From Bacillus sp. Marseille-Q3570 (lineage in GTDB: Bacteria > Bacillota > Bacilli > Bacillales > Fictibacillaceae), in assembly GCF_946151055.1 (NCBI RefSeq), contig NZ_CAMGYZ010000002.1:434001-498000 (forward strand): a DNA stretch of 64,000 bases, read 5' to 3'. A program made the position numbers and the translations under genes. Below, one piece after another: positions 26,326 through 34,334 of the stretch. The notes beneath the pieces are model-generated. The model searched no databases and was not told the DNA's origin. It saw only the letters and a program-made list of their open reading frames with translations. How positions within the stretch are numbered: position 1 is the first letter of the stretch; every line of letters begins with the position of its first letter.

Positions 26326-26523
26326 ATGACCAATAAAGATGAAAAAGGATCGGAACATGAAGGACGAGATCGTTATTTCATGGATATCGATCGTATGATC
26401 AACGAAGGAATGGCTGGAGGAACAGTTTCCAGACCCGACACTCAAGCTCAAATCGACGAGAGCCGACCACTTTATGAAGAAGAACCGCCTGTTGAATATA
26501 AAAACAAAAAAAACGATAAGTAA
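26326..26523 (+). CDS. Small acidic hydrophilic protein, unknown
   Basis: This 65-residue charged protein has the compact motif RDRYFMDIDRMINEGMAGG and then SRPLYEEEPP, with a basic tail. GGAGG lies seven bases before the ATG and three bases follow the previous stop, so it is the last gene of the yheC-D operon. I do not recognise a named family. The composition (no hydrophobic core) suggests a disordered or partner-bound spore protein. The TAA stop is also the first three bases of a partial short repeat (TAAAGAAAACTTGG). Confidence 0.6.
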   Translation: MTNKDEKGSEHEGRDRYFMDIDRMINEGMAGGTVSRPDTQAQIDESRPLYEEEPPVEYKNKKNDK

Positions 26524-26561
26524 AGAAAACTTGGCCAAAGTTGCTCTTACATTTTTATGAA

Positions 26562-26636
26562 AGGCTCTTTTCTAAAAGAATGTTTCTTTTGAGTTATTTT
26601 TAATAAATCACCTTGTGCAAGTTGATTGGAGAGCAA
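26562..26636 (-). repeat. End fragment of the long repeat
   Basis: AGGCTCTTTTCTAAAAGAATG followed by GAGTTATTTTTAATAAATC and CACCTTGTGCAAGTTG matches the right-hand end of copies A-C in inverted orientation. A short-repeat end lies just before it at 26521-26548. Confidence 0.7.
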
Positions 26637-26747
26637 AGCCTTAGGGATAGAAAGCTTTGTTTTAGCGGAAAGTGACCCCAGAGTGATGAATCTTTGGAGG
26701 TCCTTTTTCAATGAACCTTGCTAGTTTCCCCTGATTACGAACGTTCT

Positions 26748-26756
26748 TGTTATAAT
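26748..26756 (+). promoter_or_regulatory. Extended -10 promoter for yxkF
   Basis: TGTTATAAT is a perfect TGn-TATAAT element, 33 bases before the ATG at 26790. No strong -35 box is seen. Confidence 0.6.
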
Positions 26757-26789
26757 AGAGTTACAATTATGCTGAAGGGGTTTTCGTTC

Positions 26790-27683
26790 ATGTCTGAAAT
26801 CAAGAAATTGCAGAAAATATTTGGCAGAAATGCGTTTGTTCATATAACTGATGCTGATGAAACAAAAAGTTACACATGGTACCGCACCCCGGATGGTGAA
26901 GAAATCGGTGTGGATCTGGATGTGCTTTCCAGTGATTCAGAAAAATTACTTGGGGTTTTTCTGACCCCCTTATCGAACCGACCTGTTCAGGAAGATGAAA
27001 GCCAGCATGCCTGGTATGAGCTTCTATATAACAACCGGACCCCGGAATCCGCCCTAACATTTGAGCAAGGGCGTTTTTTGCATTTCAGTATCCATAGCCA
27101 GGATGTTGAGCATGAGTTATTCATTGAATCGTTCCAAAACATGTTATCTGAAGATGTCGTTCCTGTTTGGAAGGATCGATATACAGGAGTTTTTGTTGAA
27201 CCGCAAACAGAGCACCCAACTTCAATGGAGCAATTACTTGAATTACTCCATACGATTGAAAGTGATTTCTATATGAAAACATCACTTTTCATCGGTTCAA
27301 CCTTCTCTTCCATTACTGAAGCGAAACATCAATTTGATAAGGAATCTTCTTTTTATAAAATTACAACAGAACATTTCCAAAGTAAACGACGGATACATAC
27401 ACTTTCCACTGTTCTTCCTAAGGTTCTTCTCCATCACTCAAATAAAGAAGATACCCTATATATCTATGAGAAAATCCTCAGTCATATAGAACCTGATTTA
27501 TTGAAAACGGTCAAAACATTACTCGACTGCAATTTGAACCATACACATGCGGCCAAAAAGCTTTTCATTCATCGTAACAGTCTCCAATATCGGATTGAAA
27601 AGTTCACTGACCTTACCGGGCTGGATCCAAAAGAATTTGATGATGCGGTAACCATTCATTTGCTTCTCACGATAGTAGAGTGA
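26790..27683 (+). CDS. yxkF: YxkF-like PucR/CdaR-type regulator
   Basis: This regulator has a C-terminal PucR-type helix-turn-helix: CNLNHTHAAKKLFIHRNS followed by LQYRIEKFTDLTGLDP. The N-terminal two-thirds (residues 1-220) is a divergent sensor domain with no GGDEF-like motif I can place. The open frame starts at 26718, but ATG 26790 is nine bases after AAGGGG and gives MSEIKKLQKIFG, so I use it. It lies directly upstream of msmX, the same pairing as yxkF-msmX in B. subtilis, which supports a link to sugar uptake. The extended -10 lies just upstream. Confidence 0.75.
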   Translation: MSEIKKLQKIFGRNAFVHITDADETKSYTWYRTPDGEEIGVDLDVLSSDSEKLLGVFLTPLSNRPVQEDESQHAWYELLYNNRTPESALTFEQGRFLHFSIHSQDVEHELFIESFQNMLSEDVVPVWKDRYTGVFVEPQTEHPTSMEQLLELLHTIESDFYMKTSLFIGSTFSSITEAKHQFDKESSFYKITTEHFQSKRRIHTLSTVLPKVLLHHSNKEDTLYIYEKILSHIEPDLLKTVKTLLDCNLNHTHAAKKLFIHRNSLQYRIEKFTDLTGLDPKEFDDAVTIHLLLTIVE

Positions 27684-27745
27684 GAAGCTTTTGTACAAAT
27701 CGCCTAAACCTCGACAGAATTTTTGTGCATCCCTCCAATTTACGT

Positions 27746-27774
27746 TTGAAATGCTTAGGTCTACACTATATATA
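27746..27774 (+). promoter_or_regulatory. Sigma-A promoter of msmX
   Basis: TTGAAA, 17-base spacer, TATATA. The predicted transcript starts near 27781, ten bases before a palindromic operator and about 38 bases before the msmX ATG. Confidence 0.65.
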
Positions 27775-27790
27775 ACCAAAGTAAAGAAAA

Positions 27791-27802
27791 CGTTTGCAAA
27801 CG
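27791..27802. promoter_or_regulatory. Palindromic operator CGTTTGCAAACG
   Basis: This is a perfect 12-bp palindrome of the LacI/GalR-CcpA type (central CG-free TGCA form), sitting between promoter and ribosome site of msmX where bound protein would block transcription. It is not a good cre (two mismatches), so another LacI-family regulator is possible. Confidence 0.5.
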
Positions 27803-27818
27803 AGAGGAGATTCACCCA

Positions 27819-28916
27819 ATGGCAGAAATCACAATGAAAAATATCGTAAAAGAATACGATAACAAAGTAACAGCTGTACAAGACTTCAATCTTGATATCA
27901 AAGATAAGGAATTCATCGTCTTCGTAGGTCCATCCGGTTGCGGTAAGTCAACAACATTACGTATGATCGCCGGGCTTGAAGAAATTTCGGACGGTGACCT
28001 TTTTATTGGTGAAAAACGCGTAAACGATGTAGCTCCTAAAGACCGTGATATTGCAATGGTGTTCCAGAACTATGCTCTTTATCCACATATGAATGTTTAT
28101 GACAACATGGCATTCGGACTTAAGCTCCGTAAATTCGATAAAAGAGAAATGGACAAGCGTGTTAAAGATGCTGCCCGTATTTTAGGGCTTGAAGAATATC
28201 TGGATCGTAAACCGAAAGCACTATCCGGAGGTCAGCGCCAGCGTGTTGCATTGGGACGTGCCATCGTCCGTGACCCACAAGTATTCTTAATGGACGAGCC
28301 GCTTTCAAACCTGGATGCAAAGCTCCGTGTACAAATGCGCGCTGAAATCACAAAGCTCCACCAGCGTTTGCAAACGACAACGATTTATGTAACACATGAC
28401 CAAACTGAAGCAATGACAATGGCTACTCGGATTGTTGTTATGAAAGACGGCGTCATCCAACAAGTTGGTTCACCGAAAGAAGTGTATGATACACCTGAAA
28501 ATGTTTTTGTCGGTGGGTTCATCGGGTCACCAGCAATGAACTTCCTCCATGGGAAGCTGCAGGACGATACGTTTGTAATGGACAACATCAAAATCAAAGT
28601 ACCAGAAGGAAAGATGAAACTTCTTCGGGAAAATGGACTTGCAGGTAAAGATGTCATTCTTGGAATCCGTCCAGAGGACATCCACGATGAACCTGTGTTC
28701 ACTGAAGCGTCAGAAGGCTCGAAGATCACAGCAGCGATCGATGTTGCCGAACTGATGGGTGCTGAGACCTATCTCTACTCAACGGTTGCAGGTCAAAACT
28801 TCACTGCTCGTGTGGATTCACGAACAGATATCCAAAACGGACAGAAGCTTGAACTAGCTTTCGATATGAACAAATGTCATTTCTTTGATCCCCAAACCGA
28901 AAACCGCATTCGGTAA
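27819..28916 (+). CDS. msmX: MsmX, shared sugar-import ABC ATPase
   Basis: MsmX is the ATPase that energises several oligosaccharide importers that lack their own. The 365-residue protein has Walker A GPSGCGKST (about residue 36), signature LSGGQRQRVALGRA, Walker B VFLMDEPLSNLDAKLR, switch His in TTIYVTHDQTEAM, and a C-terminal TOBE domain (about 240-365) with GIRPEDI. This is the UgpC/MalK layout. Placement after yxkF matches B. subtilis. AGGAGA precedes the ATG. Regulation through the upstream palindrome is likely. Confidence 0.92.
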   Translation: MAEITMKNIVKEYDNKVTAVQDFNLDIKDKEFIVFVGPSGCGKSTTLRMIAGLEEISDGDLFIGEKRVNDVAPKDRDIAMVFQNYALYPHMNVYDNMAFGLKLRKFDKREMDKRVKDAARILGLEEYLDRKPKALSGGQRQRVALGRAIVRDPQVFLMDEPLSNLDAKLRVQMRAEITKLHQRLQTTTIYVTHDQTEAMTMATRIVVMKDGVIQQVGSPKEVYDTPENVFVGGFIGSPAMNFLHGKLQDDTFVMDNIKIKVPEGKMKLLRENGLAGKDVILGIRPEDIHDEPVFTEASEGSKITAAIDVAELMGAETYLYSTVAGQNFTARVDSRTDIQNGQKLELAFDMNKCHFFDPQTENRIR

Positions 28917-28948
28917 TTCGTTACAATACAAACTCACTTGATTAACCT

Positions 28949-29016
28949 AAAAGTGTCAGAGTCACTCCGAACTTAACAACATACAAAATGTTGTGTTCGA
29001 GGTATCTGACACTTTT
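28949..29016. terminator. Long hairpin of the GTGTCTGACAC family
   Basis: AAAAGTGTCAGA at one end and TCTGACACTTTT at the other enclose two arms of about 29 bases (ACTTAACAACAT pairs with ATGTTGTGTT). It has T and A runs on both sides and probably serves as the msmX terminator. 29017-29167 holds a weak core-repeat remnant (GTTGATTTCTGCC) and no gene. Confidence 0.75.
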
Positions 29017-29167
29017 CTTTTTAGGGTGTTGATTTCTGCCTGCGGAAAGCGAGTATATTTCTCGTCCATTAATTTGTGAGAAGCAGTAATTTTACTAAAA
29101 GAGCTATCATACCCCTCTTTCCCCAACATTCTTTTTGAGAAGATGTACATACTACAATATAATTGAC

Positions 29168-29196
29168 TTGATGAAGGATTCTTATTAAAATATAAT
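29168..29196 (+). promoter_or_regulatory. Sigma-A promoter of amino-acid ABC importer
   Basis: TTGATG, 17-base spacer, perfect TATAAT, about 57 bases before the ATG. Confidence 0.65.
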
Positions 29197-29252
29197 TTGT
29201 ACTTATCCTATGAAATTAATCAGATTTAAATAACATAAAAGGGAGAAATAAC

Positions 29253-30035
29253 ATGAAAAAGAAATACTTCTTATTTACACTGATTTCCGTACTTATGCTT
29301 AGTTTAATTTCAGCTTGTGGAATGAAAGAAAATAAGGAAGGTGCCGGTGGAGATGTACGGGAAAAGCTGAAGATTGGAACAGAAGCTACTTATCCTCCTT
29401 TCAGTTACCGTGATTCAGAATCCAATGAAGTAACTGGTTACGATGTAGATATTGCACGTGAAGTTGCTAAACGTATTGGTATGAAAGCTGAATTCATCCC
29501 AACAGAATGGAAAGGTATGTTCGGTTCTCTAGACTCCAAACGTTTCGATATGGTGGCGAACCAGGTTACGATAACAGATGAACGGAAAGAGAAGTATGCA
29601 TTCTCTGAGCCTTATACAAAATCAGGAGGGCAAGTCATCGTTCATCAAAATAACAATGAAATTAAAAGCATCGAGGATTTAAAAGGAAAAACAGTCGGAA
29701 CTACACAAGGTAGCAACTATGCTGAGGCTGCTAAAGAAGCTGGGGCGAAGATCAAATATTATAAAGGGATTGCTCAGGTCCTTGCAGATTTGAATGTCAA
29801 TCGAATCGACGCTGCATTGAATGACAGACTGTTCATCCAGCAGGAATTGAAAGACAGTAATTATAAGGTGAAACCTGTCGGTGATCCTTTCAATGAAAAT
29901 CAGATGGCATTTGCATTCCGTAAAGATCAGGACGAACTGATTGAAAAAGTGAATAAAGCTTTGAACGAGATGAATGAAGATGGCACAATCGCTAAAATAT
30001 CAGAGAAATACTTTGGAGAAGACGTAAGTGAATAA
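29253..30035 (+). CDS. Cystine-type amino-acid binding lipoprotein
   Basis: This extracellular solute-binding lipoprotein of the amino-acid ABC family 3 has a signal peptide ending LISAC (Cys22). The mature domain opens KIGTEATYPPFSYRD, then GYDVDIAREVAKRIG, FDMVANQVTITDERKEKYAF and TVGTTQGSNYAEAAKEAG. The NQVTITDERKEKYAFS stretch is close to cystine-binding TcyA and E. coli FliY, so L-cystine or a related sulfur amino acid is the likely ligand. GGGAG precedes the ATG. It overlaps the permease gene by eight bases. Confidence 0.88.
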   Translation: MKKKYFLFTLISVLMLSLISACGMKENKEGAGGDVREKLKIGTEATYPPFSYRDSESNEVTGYDVDIAREVAKRIGMKAEFIPTEWKGMFGSLDSKRFDMVANQVTITDERKEKYAFSEPYTKSGGQVIVHQNNNEIKSIEDLKGKTVGTTQGSNYAEAAKEAGAKIKYYKGIAQVLADLNVNRIDAALNDRLFIQQELKDSNYKVKPVGDPFNENQMAFAFRKDQDELIEKVNKALNEMNEDGTIAKISEKYFGEDVSE

Positions 30036-30678
30036 AGAAACATTAGACCTGATGATCAACTCCCTCCCGTTCTTACTGGAGGGAGTTCAAATTACCGTAA
30101 TGTTAAGTGTCATTGCGATTTTCGCATCTTTAATCTTAGGTCTAGTGATCGTTTTGATGAGGATATCCGATTTTAAAATCCTTTCAGGGGTTGCAAGGTT
30201 TTACGTATCCTTCTTTCGCGGTACACCTTTGCTTACACAGCTGCTTGTCATCTATTTTGGTTTGACATGGCTTTACGCCTTTAGTGGTTGGCAAGCTGCC
30301 ATTCTGGGATTGACGTTACATTTCAGCGCTTATATTTCGGAATCTTACCGTGCTTCAATTTTATCGATTTCCAAAGGACAATGGGAAGCAGGTTATTCAC
30401 TGGGAATGAATACCGCTCAGGTTTTGAGAAGTATCATCCTTCCACAGGCATGGAGACGCTCAATCCCTCCTGTTTGGAATTCACTGATCGATATCGTCAA
30501 AGCGTCTTCCCTTGCTTCAGTATTAGCTGTCGAGGAACTTACAGCTCGTGCGGAACAAATTGCTGCTTCCAATCTGGTCGTTTTCTGGATCTTCCTTGAA
30601 ATCTTATTTATGTACTGGGCTTTGACGACAATACTAAGCGTCATACAGACTTACCTGGAGCGTAAACTCAAAACTTAA
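30028..30678 (+). CDS. Amino-acid ABC importer permease
   Basis: This HisM-type permease has five predicted helices in 216 residues. The family signature loop EAGYSLGMNTAQVLRSIILP (EAA-type) lies near residue 125, and YVSFFRGTPLLTQLLVIYFG near 65, both typical of cystine/polar amino-acid permeases. The start is GTG, seven bases after GGAGAA, inside the end of the preceding gene. No ATPase gene follows, unlike tcyABC of B. subtilis; the unit ends at a terminator. Confidence 0.88.
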   Translation: MNKETLDLMINSLPFLLEGVQITVMLSVIAIFASLILGLVIVLMRISDFKILSGVARFYVSFFRGTPLLTQLLVIYFGLTWLYAFSGWQAAILGLTLHFSAYISESYRASILSISKGQWEAGYSLGMNTAQVLRSIILPQAWRRSIPPVWNSLIDIVKASSLASVLAVEELTARAEQIAASNLVVFWIFLEILFMYWALTTILSVIQTYLERKLKT

Positions 30679-30689
30679 GCTGTTACCTT

Positions 30690-30725
30690 AAAGAGCAATA
30701 GCCATTCGTGCTGTTGCTCTTTTTA
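30690..30725 (+). terminator. Terminator of the amino-acid ABC unit
   Basis: AAAGAGCAATAGC pairs with GCTGTTGCTCTTT, followed by TTTT. It also overlaps the end of the convergent gene. Confidence 0.8.
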
Positions 30726-30983
30726 GTTACACTCAGCCCTCCATTCATGGATCAATAAGACGTTATCTGCAGCACATTGTGTACAGTGGAAAACATGGGG
30801 ACATTGTTTTTCCTGTTCATCCTCTGGATAGCCATCTTCCATTTTCAATGAATCGATATCGAAATATGGACTGTAGTCATCATAATAATCCATTACTCTC
30901 CCATTATCCTGCATCATTCCTAAACATGATGGACAACGGTATTGTGTGTCACTCAGTTGGTTACATACAGGGCACATCGACAT
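30723..30983 (-). CDS. Small zinc-ribbon-like protein, unknown
   Basis: The 86-residue protein has four cysteine pairs or near-pairs: MCPVC, RCPSC, QCPHVFHC and TQC, plus a lone C near the end. The acidic middle (DYYDDYSPYFDIDSL) links two probable zinc ribbons. AGGAG lies about eight bases before the ATG at 30983. The longer frame upstream runs into the long-repeat copy and is not real. I do not recognise a named family. An RNA- or protein-binding adaptor role is only a guess. Confidence 0.6.
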   Translation of the reverse strand: MSMCPVCNQLSDTQYRCPSCLGMMQDNGRVMDYYDDYSPYFDIDSLKMEDGYPEDEQEKQCPHVFHCTQCAADNVLLIHEWRAECN

Positions 30984-31020
30984 GATACCTACTCCTTTAC
31001 TGATTGATTCTTTTATACGA

Positions 31021-31245
31021 AAGCTGTTTTCGCAAACTTTGTTGCACTTGAAAGTCGTTGATTTCCGCTCCAGGATGCTCGCTTTCCGCGGGGCGTGCGG
31101 TGAGCCCACTCGTCGCCTTGCGACATGGAATGGTCTCACCTGTCCCGCTGACCCCGCAGGAGTCTCGCACCTTGCTCTCCCATCAACTTGCACAAGGTGA
31201 TTTTTTTAAATGACTCAAAAGAAACAATCTTTTAGAAAAGAGCCT
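31021..31245 (+). repeat. Long repeat element, copy D (internally deleted)
   Basis: Ends AAGCTGTTTTC and GAAAAGAGCCT are kept. Compared with A-C it lacks the nested short repeat and a large inner part. Its core (GTTGATTTCCGCTCCAGGAT) to CTTGCACAAGG is intact. Confidence 0.75.
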
Positions 31246-31289
31246 ATATGAAAGCTGCAATATGGAGCCTGATAAATGGAAATGTGGAA

Positions 31290-31320
31290 AGAAGGGATGG
31301 ATTTCTCCACCCCTTCGGAA
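31290..31320 (-). terminator. SASP gene terminator (weak)
   Basis: GAAGGGATGGA pairs with TCCACCCCTTC, but only three T residues follow on the minus strand. Confidence 0.45.
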
Positions 31321-31335
31321 GCCATAGTTTTAATG

Positions 31336-31533
31336 TTATCTTCCACCCATTTGGGATTGAGCTTGTTGAACAAGACGCTTAGTGATTTCTCCACCTACAG
31401 ATCCGTTAGCACGAGAAGTTGTGTCTGGTCCAAGTTGTACACCAAATTCAGAAGCGATTTCAGTCTTCATTTGGTCTAAAGCTGCTTGAGCACCTGGTAC
31501 TACTAATTGGTTACGGTTGTTGTTTTGAGCCAT
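31336..31533 (-). CDS. Alpha/beta-type small acid-soluble spore protein
   Basis: This 65-residue SASP coats and protects DNA in the dormant spore. All family marks are present: [15 protein letters not shown], the GPR protease site in [12 protein letters not shown], and [19 protein letters not shown]. The frame opens further upstream, but ATG 31533 with AGGAGG in front gives the standard MAQNNNRNQ start. It lies next to ktrD. Expression should be forespore-specific (sigma-G), though I do not claim a promoter. Confidence 0.96.
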   Translation of the reverse strand: MAQNNNRNQLVVPGAQAALDQMKTEIASEFGVQLGPDTTSRANGSVGGEITKRLVQQAQSQMGGR

Positions 31534-31736
31534 GTATCTCACCTCCTCCTTGGTACACATAGTTTGCGTTATTGAGAATGCCTTATTCATATATTTCGAT
31601 TGGAAATTATTACAGCTATAGACATATCAGAAGGAAAATAAACCTTGATGAATAGGGATGCTTTAATGAAAAAATTGCAAAGGCAATCCTTGTAGGCTAT
31701 GCCTTCTTTACACTTATACTTTCTTAATGCAAAACA

Positions 31737-31768
31737 AAAAAATCGACCAGGCTTTCGCCTGATCGATC
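31737..31768 (-). terminator. ktrD terminator
   Basis: ATCGACCAGG and CCTGATCGAT arms, then a seven-base T run on the minus strand. Confidence 0.85.
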
Positions 31769-33123
31769 TAACCGATAATGACCTGTTCTTTTGGATAATG
31801 ATATGTTTCTTTTACAATCTTTCCTCGGATGATGAACAAGAAAGAAAGAATTCCTACACGACCGATGAACATCAATAGGATGACAATGATTTTGCCAAAA
31901 GAGCTCAACTCCGGTGTCAGCCCCATCGATAAGCCGCATGTACCGAAGGCAGATGCAACTTCAAATACAATCGGGATCATTGGTGCAGATTCGCTATACA
32001 TCAATAATAGTACTGCGATAACAAACATCATGACAGCAACACTAAGCACGACGAATGCTTTATGGACATCTTCCATCAACAGTTCACGTCGGAATACTTT
32101 AATCGTCTGATTTCCTTTTGCAAACGATAGGATCGCTAAAATGACAATCACAAATGTCGTGGTCCGGATACCTCCTCCTACTGAACTTGGGGAAGCACCA
32201 ATGAACATCAATGCAGATAGAAACAACTGGGTCGGCTCTGAAAACAAATTCATGTCCATTGTGGATAAACCGCCGCTTCTCGTCGTAACAGATTGGAATA
32301 AGGAATAAAACAGTGCTTGATGCCAGGACTTATCTTCATAAAACAAATCATGTTCTAGTAAAATGATAAATAAAGTCCCTGCCACAACTAAAAACAAAAA
32401 AGTGACAGTTGTGAGCTTTGTAAAAAGGGAAAATTGATATCTTCCATTTTTTGAAACCAGATATTCTTTAACTTCAAGGAGTACCGGAAATCCGATGGCC
32501 CCTAATATCATCAGCAGGATGTTGATGAATTGTACAAAGTAGTCATTTGCAAATGGACTCAAGGATTGTCCAGTGATATCAAACCCGCCATTTGTGGTCG
32601 CGCTGACCGAAGCAAAGAATCCTTGCATGAATGATTGTTGCCATGTATCAAAATAATTTATGAAATAGACCCCTAGGATCAATGTCCCAATGGACTCAAT
32701 GATAAGGATCAGAAACAGAATCTGCTTCATGATCCGAACAAGACCTTGAAGGGTCGAGAGATTTTGGTCAGCCATGATCAGTTGGCGTTCTTTCAGTGTA
32801 ATACGCTTACCAACCAAAAGCCAGATGAATGTGCCCAGGGTCATGATTCCGATTCCACCGAATTGCAGGACAAAAGCCAAAATGAAATAACCGAATTCAT
32901 TGAAGGTTTCTGCTGTGTTGACAACAGTCAATCCTGTAACGCTGATGGCACTGACCGCGGTGAATAGAGCATCTATGAAAGACCATTCCATCCCGTCACG
33001 ATGAGCGAATGGCAGACTAAGCAGTGAGGTTGCCAGAACTACTGCCCCTAGATAGAACAATATGATCATTTGTACGGAAGTTAAACGTATTTTTCGTAGT
33101 CTTGGGTTTCTTTTCATTTTCAT
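31768..33123 (-). CDS. ktrD: KtrB/KtrD-type potassium transporter subunit
   Basis: This is the membrane subunit of a Ktr K+ (Na+-dependent) uptake system with about eight to ten helices in 451 residues. The four pore loops are visible: SAISVTGLTVV, SATTNGGFDI, VTTRSGGLSTM and FGTCGLSMG, each with the Gly of the selectivity filter. Length and the lack of an adjacent ktrA/ktrC gene fit KtrD of B. subtilis, whose cytosolic KtrC partner is encoded elsewhere. AAAGG precedes the ATG. Role: osmotic adjustment and K+ supply. Confidence 0.87.
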   Translation of the reverse strand: MKMKRNPRLRKIRLTSVQMIILFYLGAVVLATSLLSLPFAHRDGMEWSFIDALFTAVSAISVTGLTVVNTAETFNEFGYFILAFVLQFGGIGIMTLGTFIWLLVGKRITLKERQLIMADQNLSTLQGLVRIMKQILFLILIIESIGTLILGVYFINYFDTWQQSFMQGFFASVSATTNGGFDITGQSLSPFANDYFVQFINILLMILGAIGFPVLLEVKEYLVSKNGRYQFSLFTKLTTVTFLFLVVAGTLFIILLEHDLFYEDKSWHQALFYSLFQSVTTRSGGLSTMDMNLFSEPTQLFLSALMFIGASPSSVGGGIRTTTFVIVILAILSFAKGNQTIKVFRRELLMEDVHKAFVVLSVAVMMFVIAVLLLMYSESAPMIPIVFEVASAFGTCGLSMGLTPELSSFGKIIVILLMFIGRVGILSFLFIIRGKIVKETYHYPKEQVIIG

Positions 33124-33237
33124 ACAACCTTTTACTATGCCATATATAACGCATCTATCGTACCTAATTTATCGGGCTCTGAAAACCCTCTTTATTAAAA
33201 TAGTCTTCCCACGATTTGTTTTTTCTTCATTTTTTTA

Positions 33238-33266
33238 TTAACAGGCCTGTCATTAAGAAGTATAAT
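33238..33266 (+). promoter_or_regulatory. Sigma-A promoter of psd
   Basis: TTAACA, 17-base spacer, TATAAT. A CCTGTCATTAAG sequence just after the -35 is repeated exactly at 33307-33318, in the 5' leader. Confidence 0.6.
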
Positions 33267-33354
33267 ATTGGTATTGTTTCATAAACCCATATAGTGAATA
33301 CTAAACCTGTCATTAAGCATTTGGTATCATTAGTATCATTTTTAGGAGAAAAAC

Positions 33355-34209
33355 ATGAAAATTATATTGAAATATCTTTTATTTTGTTTGCCTCATCATG
33401 CCATCACTTACTTTATCGGTTCTTTTATGAAAGCCTCGATCAGCAGATATGCAATAAAGGCATATGCGAAATTTTATAAAATCGATATAAGCTTGATCGG
33501 AAAGCCGATTCATGAGTATAAAAACCTGAACGAATTTTTCAAAAGAACCTTAAAACCACAAGCAAGACCGGTTGATGCACACGTTGATACATTAGTAAGC
33601 CCTGCAGATGGCACAGTTACTCAGATCGGTGAGATCAAAAACGGCACACTCATCCAGGCGAAAGGTGAATCATACACTGTAGAAAGCCTTTTGAATGATA
33701 AAAACAAAGCACGGGCATTCCGTAACGGGTCCTTTATGACCATTTATTTAAGTCCAAAGGATTACCATCGGATCCACGCCCCTATTGATGGTTCAATTAC
33801 AGACTATTCCTACATACCGGGTCGCCTCTATCCAGTAAATAAATTCGGGGTCGATACGGTTAAGGGAATTTTCACTAAGAATGAACGGATTGCCACCTAT
33901 CTCCATAGTGCTACCGGCCAATTGGCTATCGTGAAAATTGGCGCCTTGATTGTCGGAAGCGTGCAACTGGCATTTAAGAATCAGGTTGATGAACATCATA
34001 AAGGGCAACCATTGAAAAATACATTAGAAACATTACTTCCTGTCGATAAAGGCGATGAAATCGGTCATTTTGAGTTTGGTTCGACTGTCATCCTTTTATT
34101 CGAAGAAAATTTGATTGCAATCAACTCCACTTTAGAACCTGGCTCTTCTGTAAAAATGGGGCAACCGGTCGGCTATCGTGTGAAACGACTTGAACGGAAA
34201 ATCAATTGA
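33355..34209 (+). CDS. psd: Phosphatidylserine decarboxylase proenzyme
   Basis: This enzyme makes phosphatidylethanolamine from phosphatidylserine. The proenzyme cuts itself at Gly-Ser, seen here in HFEFGSTVILL (about residue 240-250), where the Ser becomes the pyruvoyl group. Other family marks are LVSPADGTVTQIG and SPKDYHRIHAPIDG. Length (284) is a little over B. subtilis Psd (263). It stands alone, with no pssA next to it, unlike B. subtilis. AGGAG lies six bases before the ATG. A good sigma-A promoter is 90 bases upstream. Confidence 0.93.
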   Translation: MKIILKYLLFCLPHHAITYFIGSFMKASISRYAIKAYAKFYKIDISLIGKPIHEYKNLNEFFKRTLKPQARPVDAHVDTLVSPADGTVTQIGEIKNGTLIQAKGESYTVESLLNDKNKARAFRNGSFMTIYLSPKDYHRIHAPIDGSITDYSYIPGRLYPVNKFGVDTVKGIFTKNERIATYLHSATGQLAIVKIGALIVGSVQLAFKNQVDEHHKGQPLKNTLETLLPVDKGDEIGHFEFGSTVILLFEENLIAINSTLEPGSSVKMGQPVGYRVKRLERKIN

Positions 34210-34217
34210 ATGATTGA

Positions 34218-34257
34218 ATCGACCTCACCTCTATTAAGAGCGGGTCGTTTTTTTTTA
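34218..34257 (+). terminator. psd terminator
   Basis: CGACC and GGGTCG arms with an inner stem, followed by eight T. Confidence 0.75.
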
Positions 34258-34334
34258 GTCTAAGTGTTAATGATTAAAGGACAGATAAGCGAGCCTTGCG
34301 CACCACCGAAGAGAGCTCGAAAGCAAGAGTTCAC

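Noticed and set aside
30984-31193. N-terminal extension of the zinc-ribbon gene
   Set aside because: It reads into repeat copy D. A good ribosome site before ATG 30983 defines the real start.
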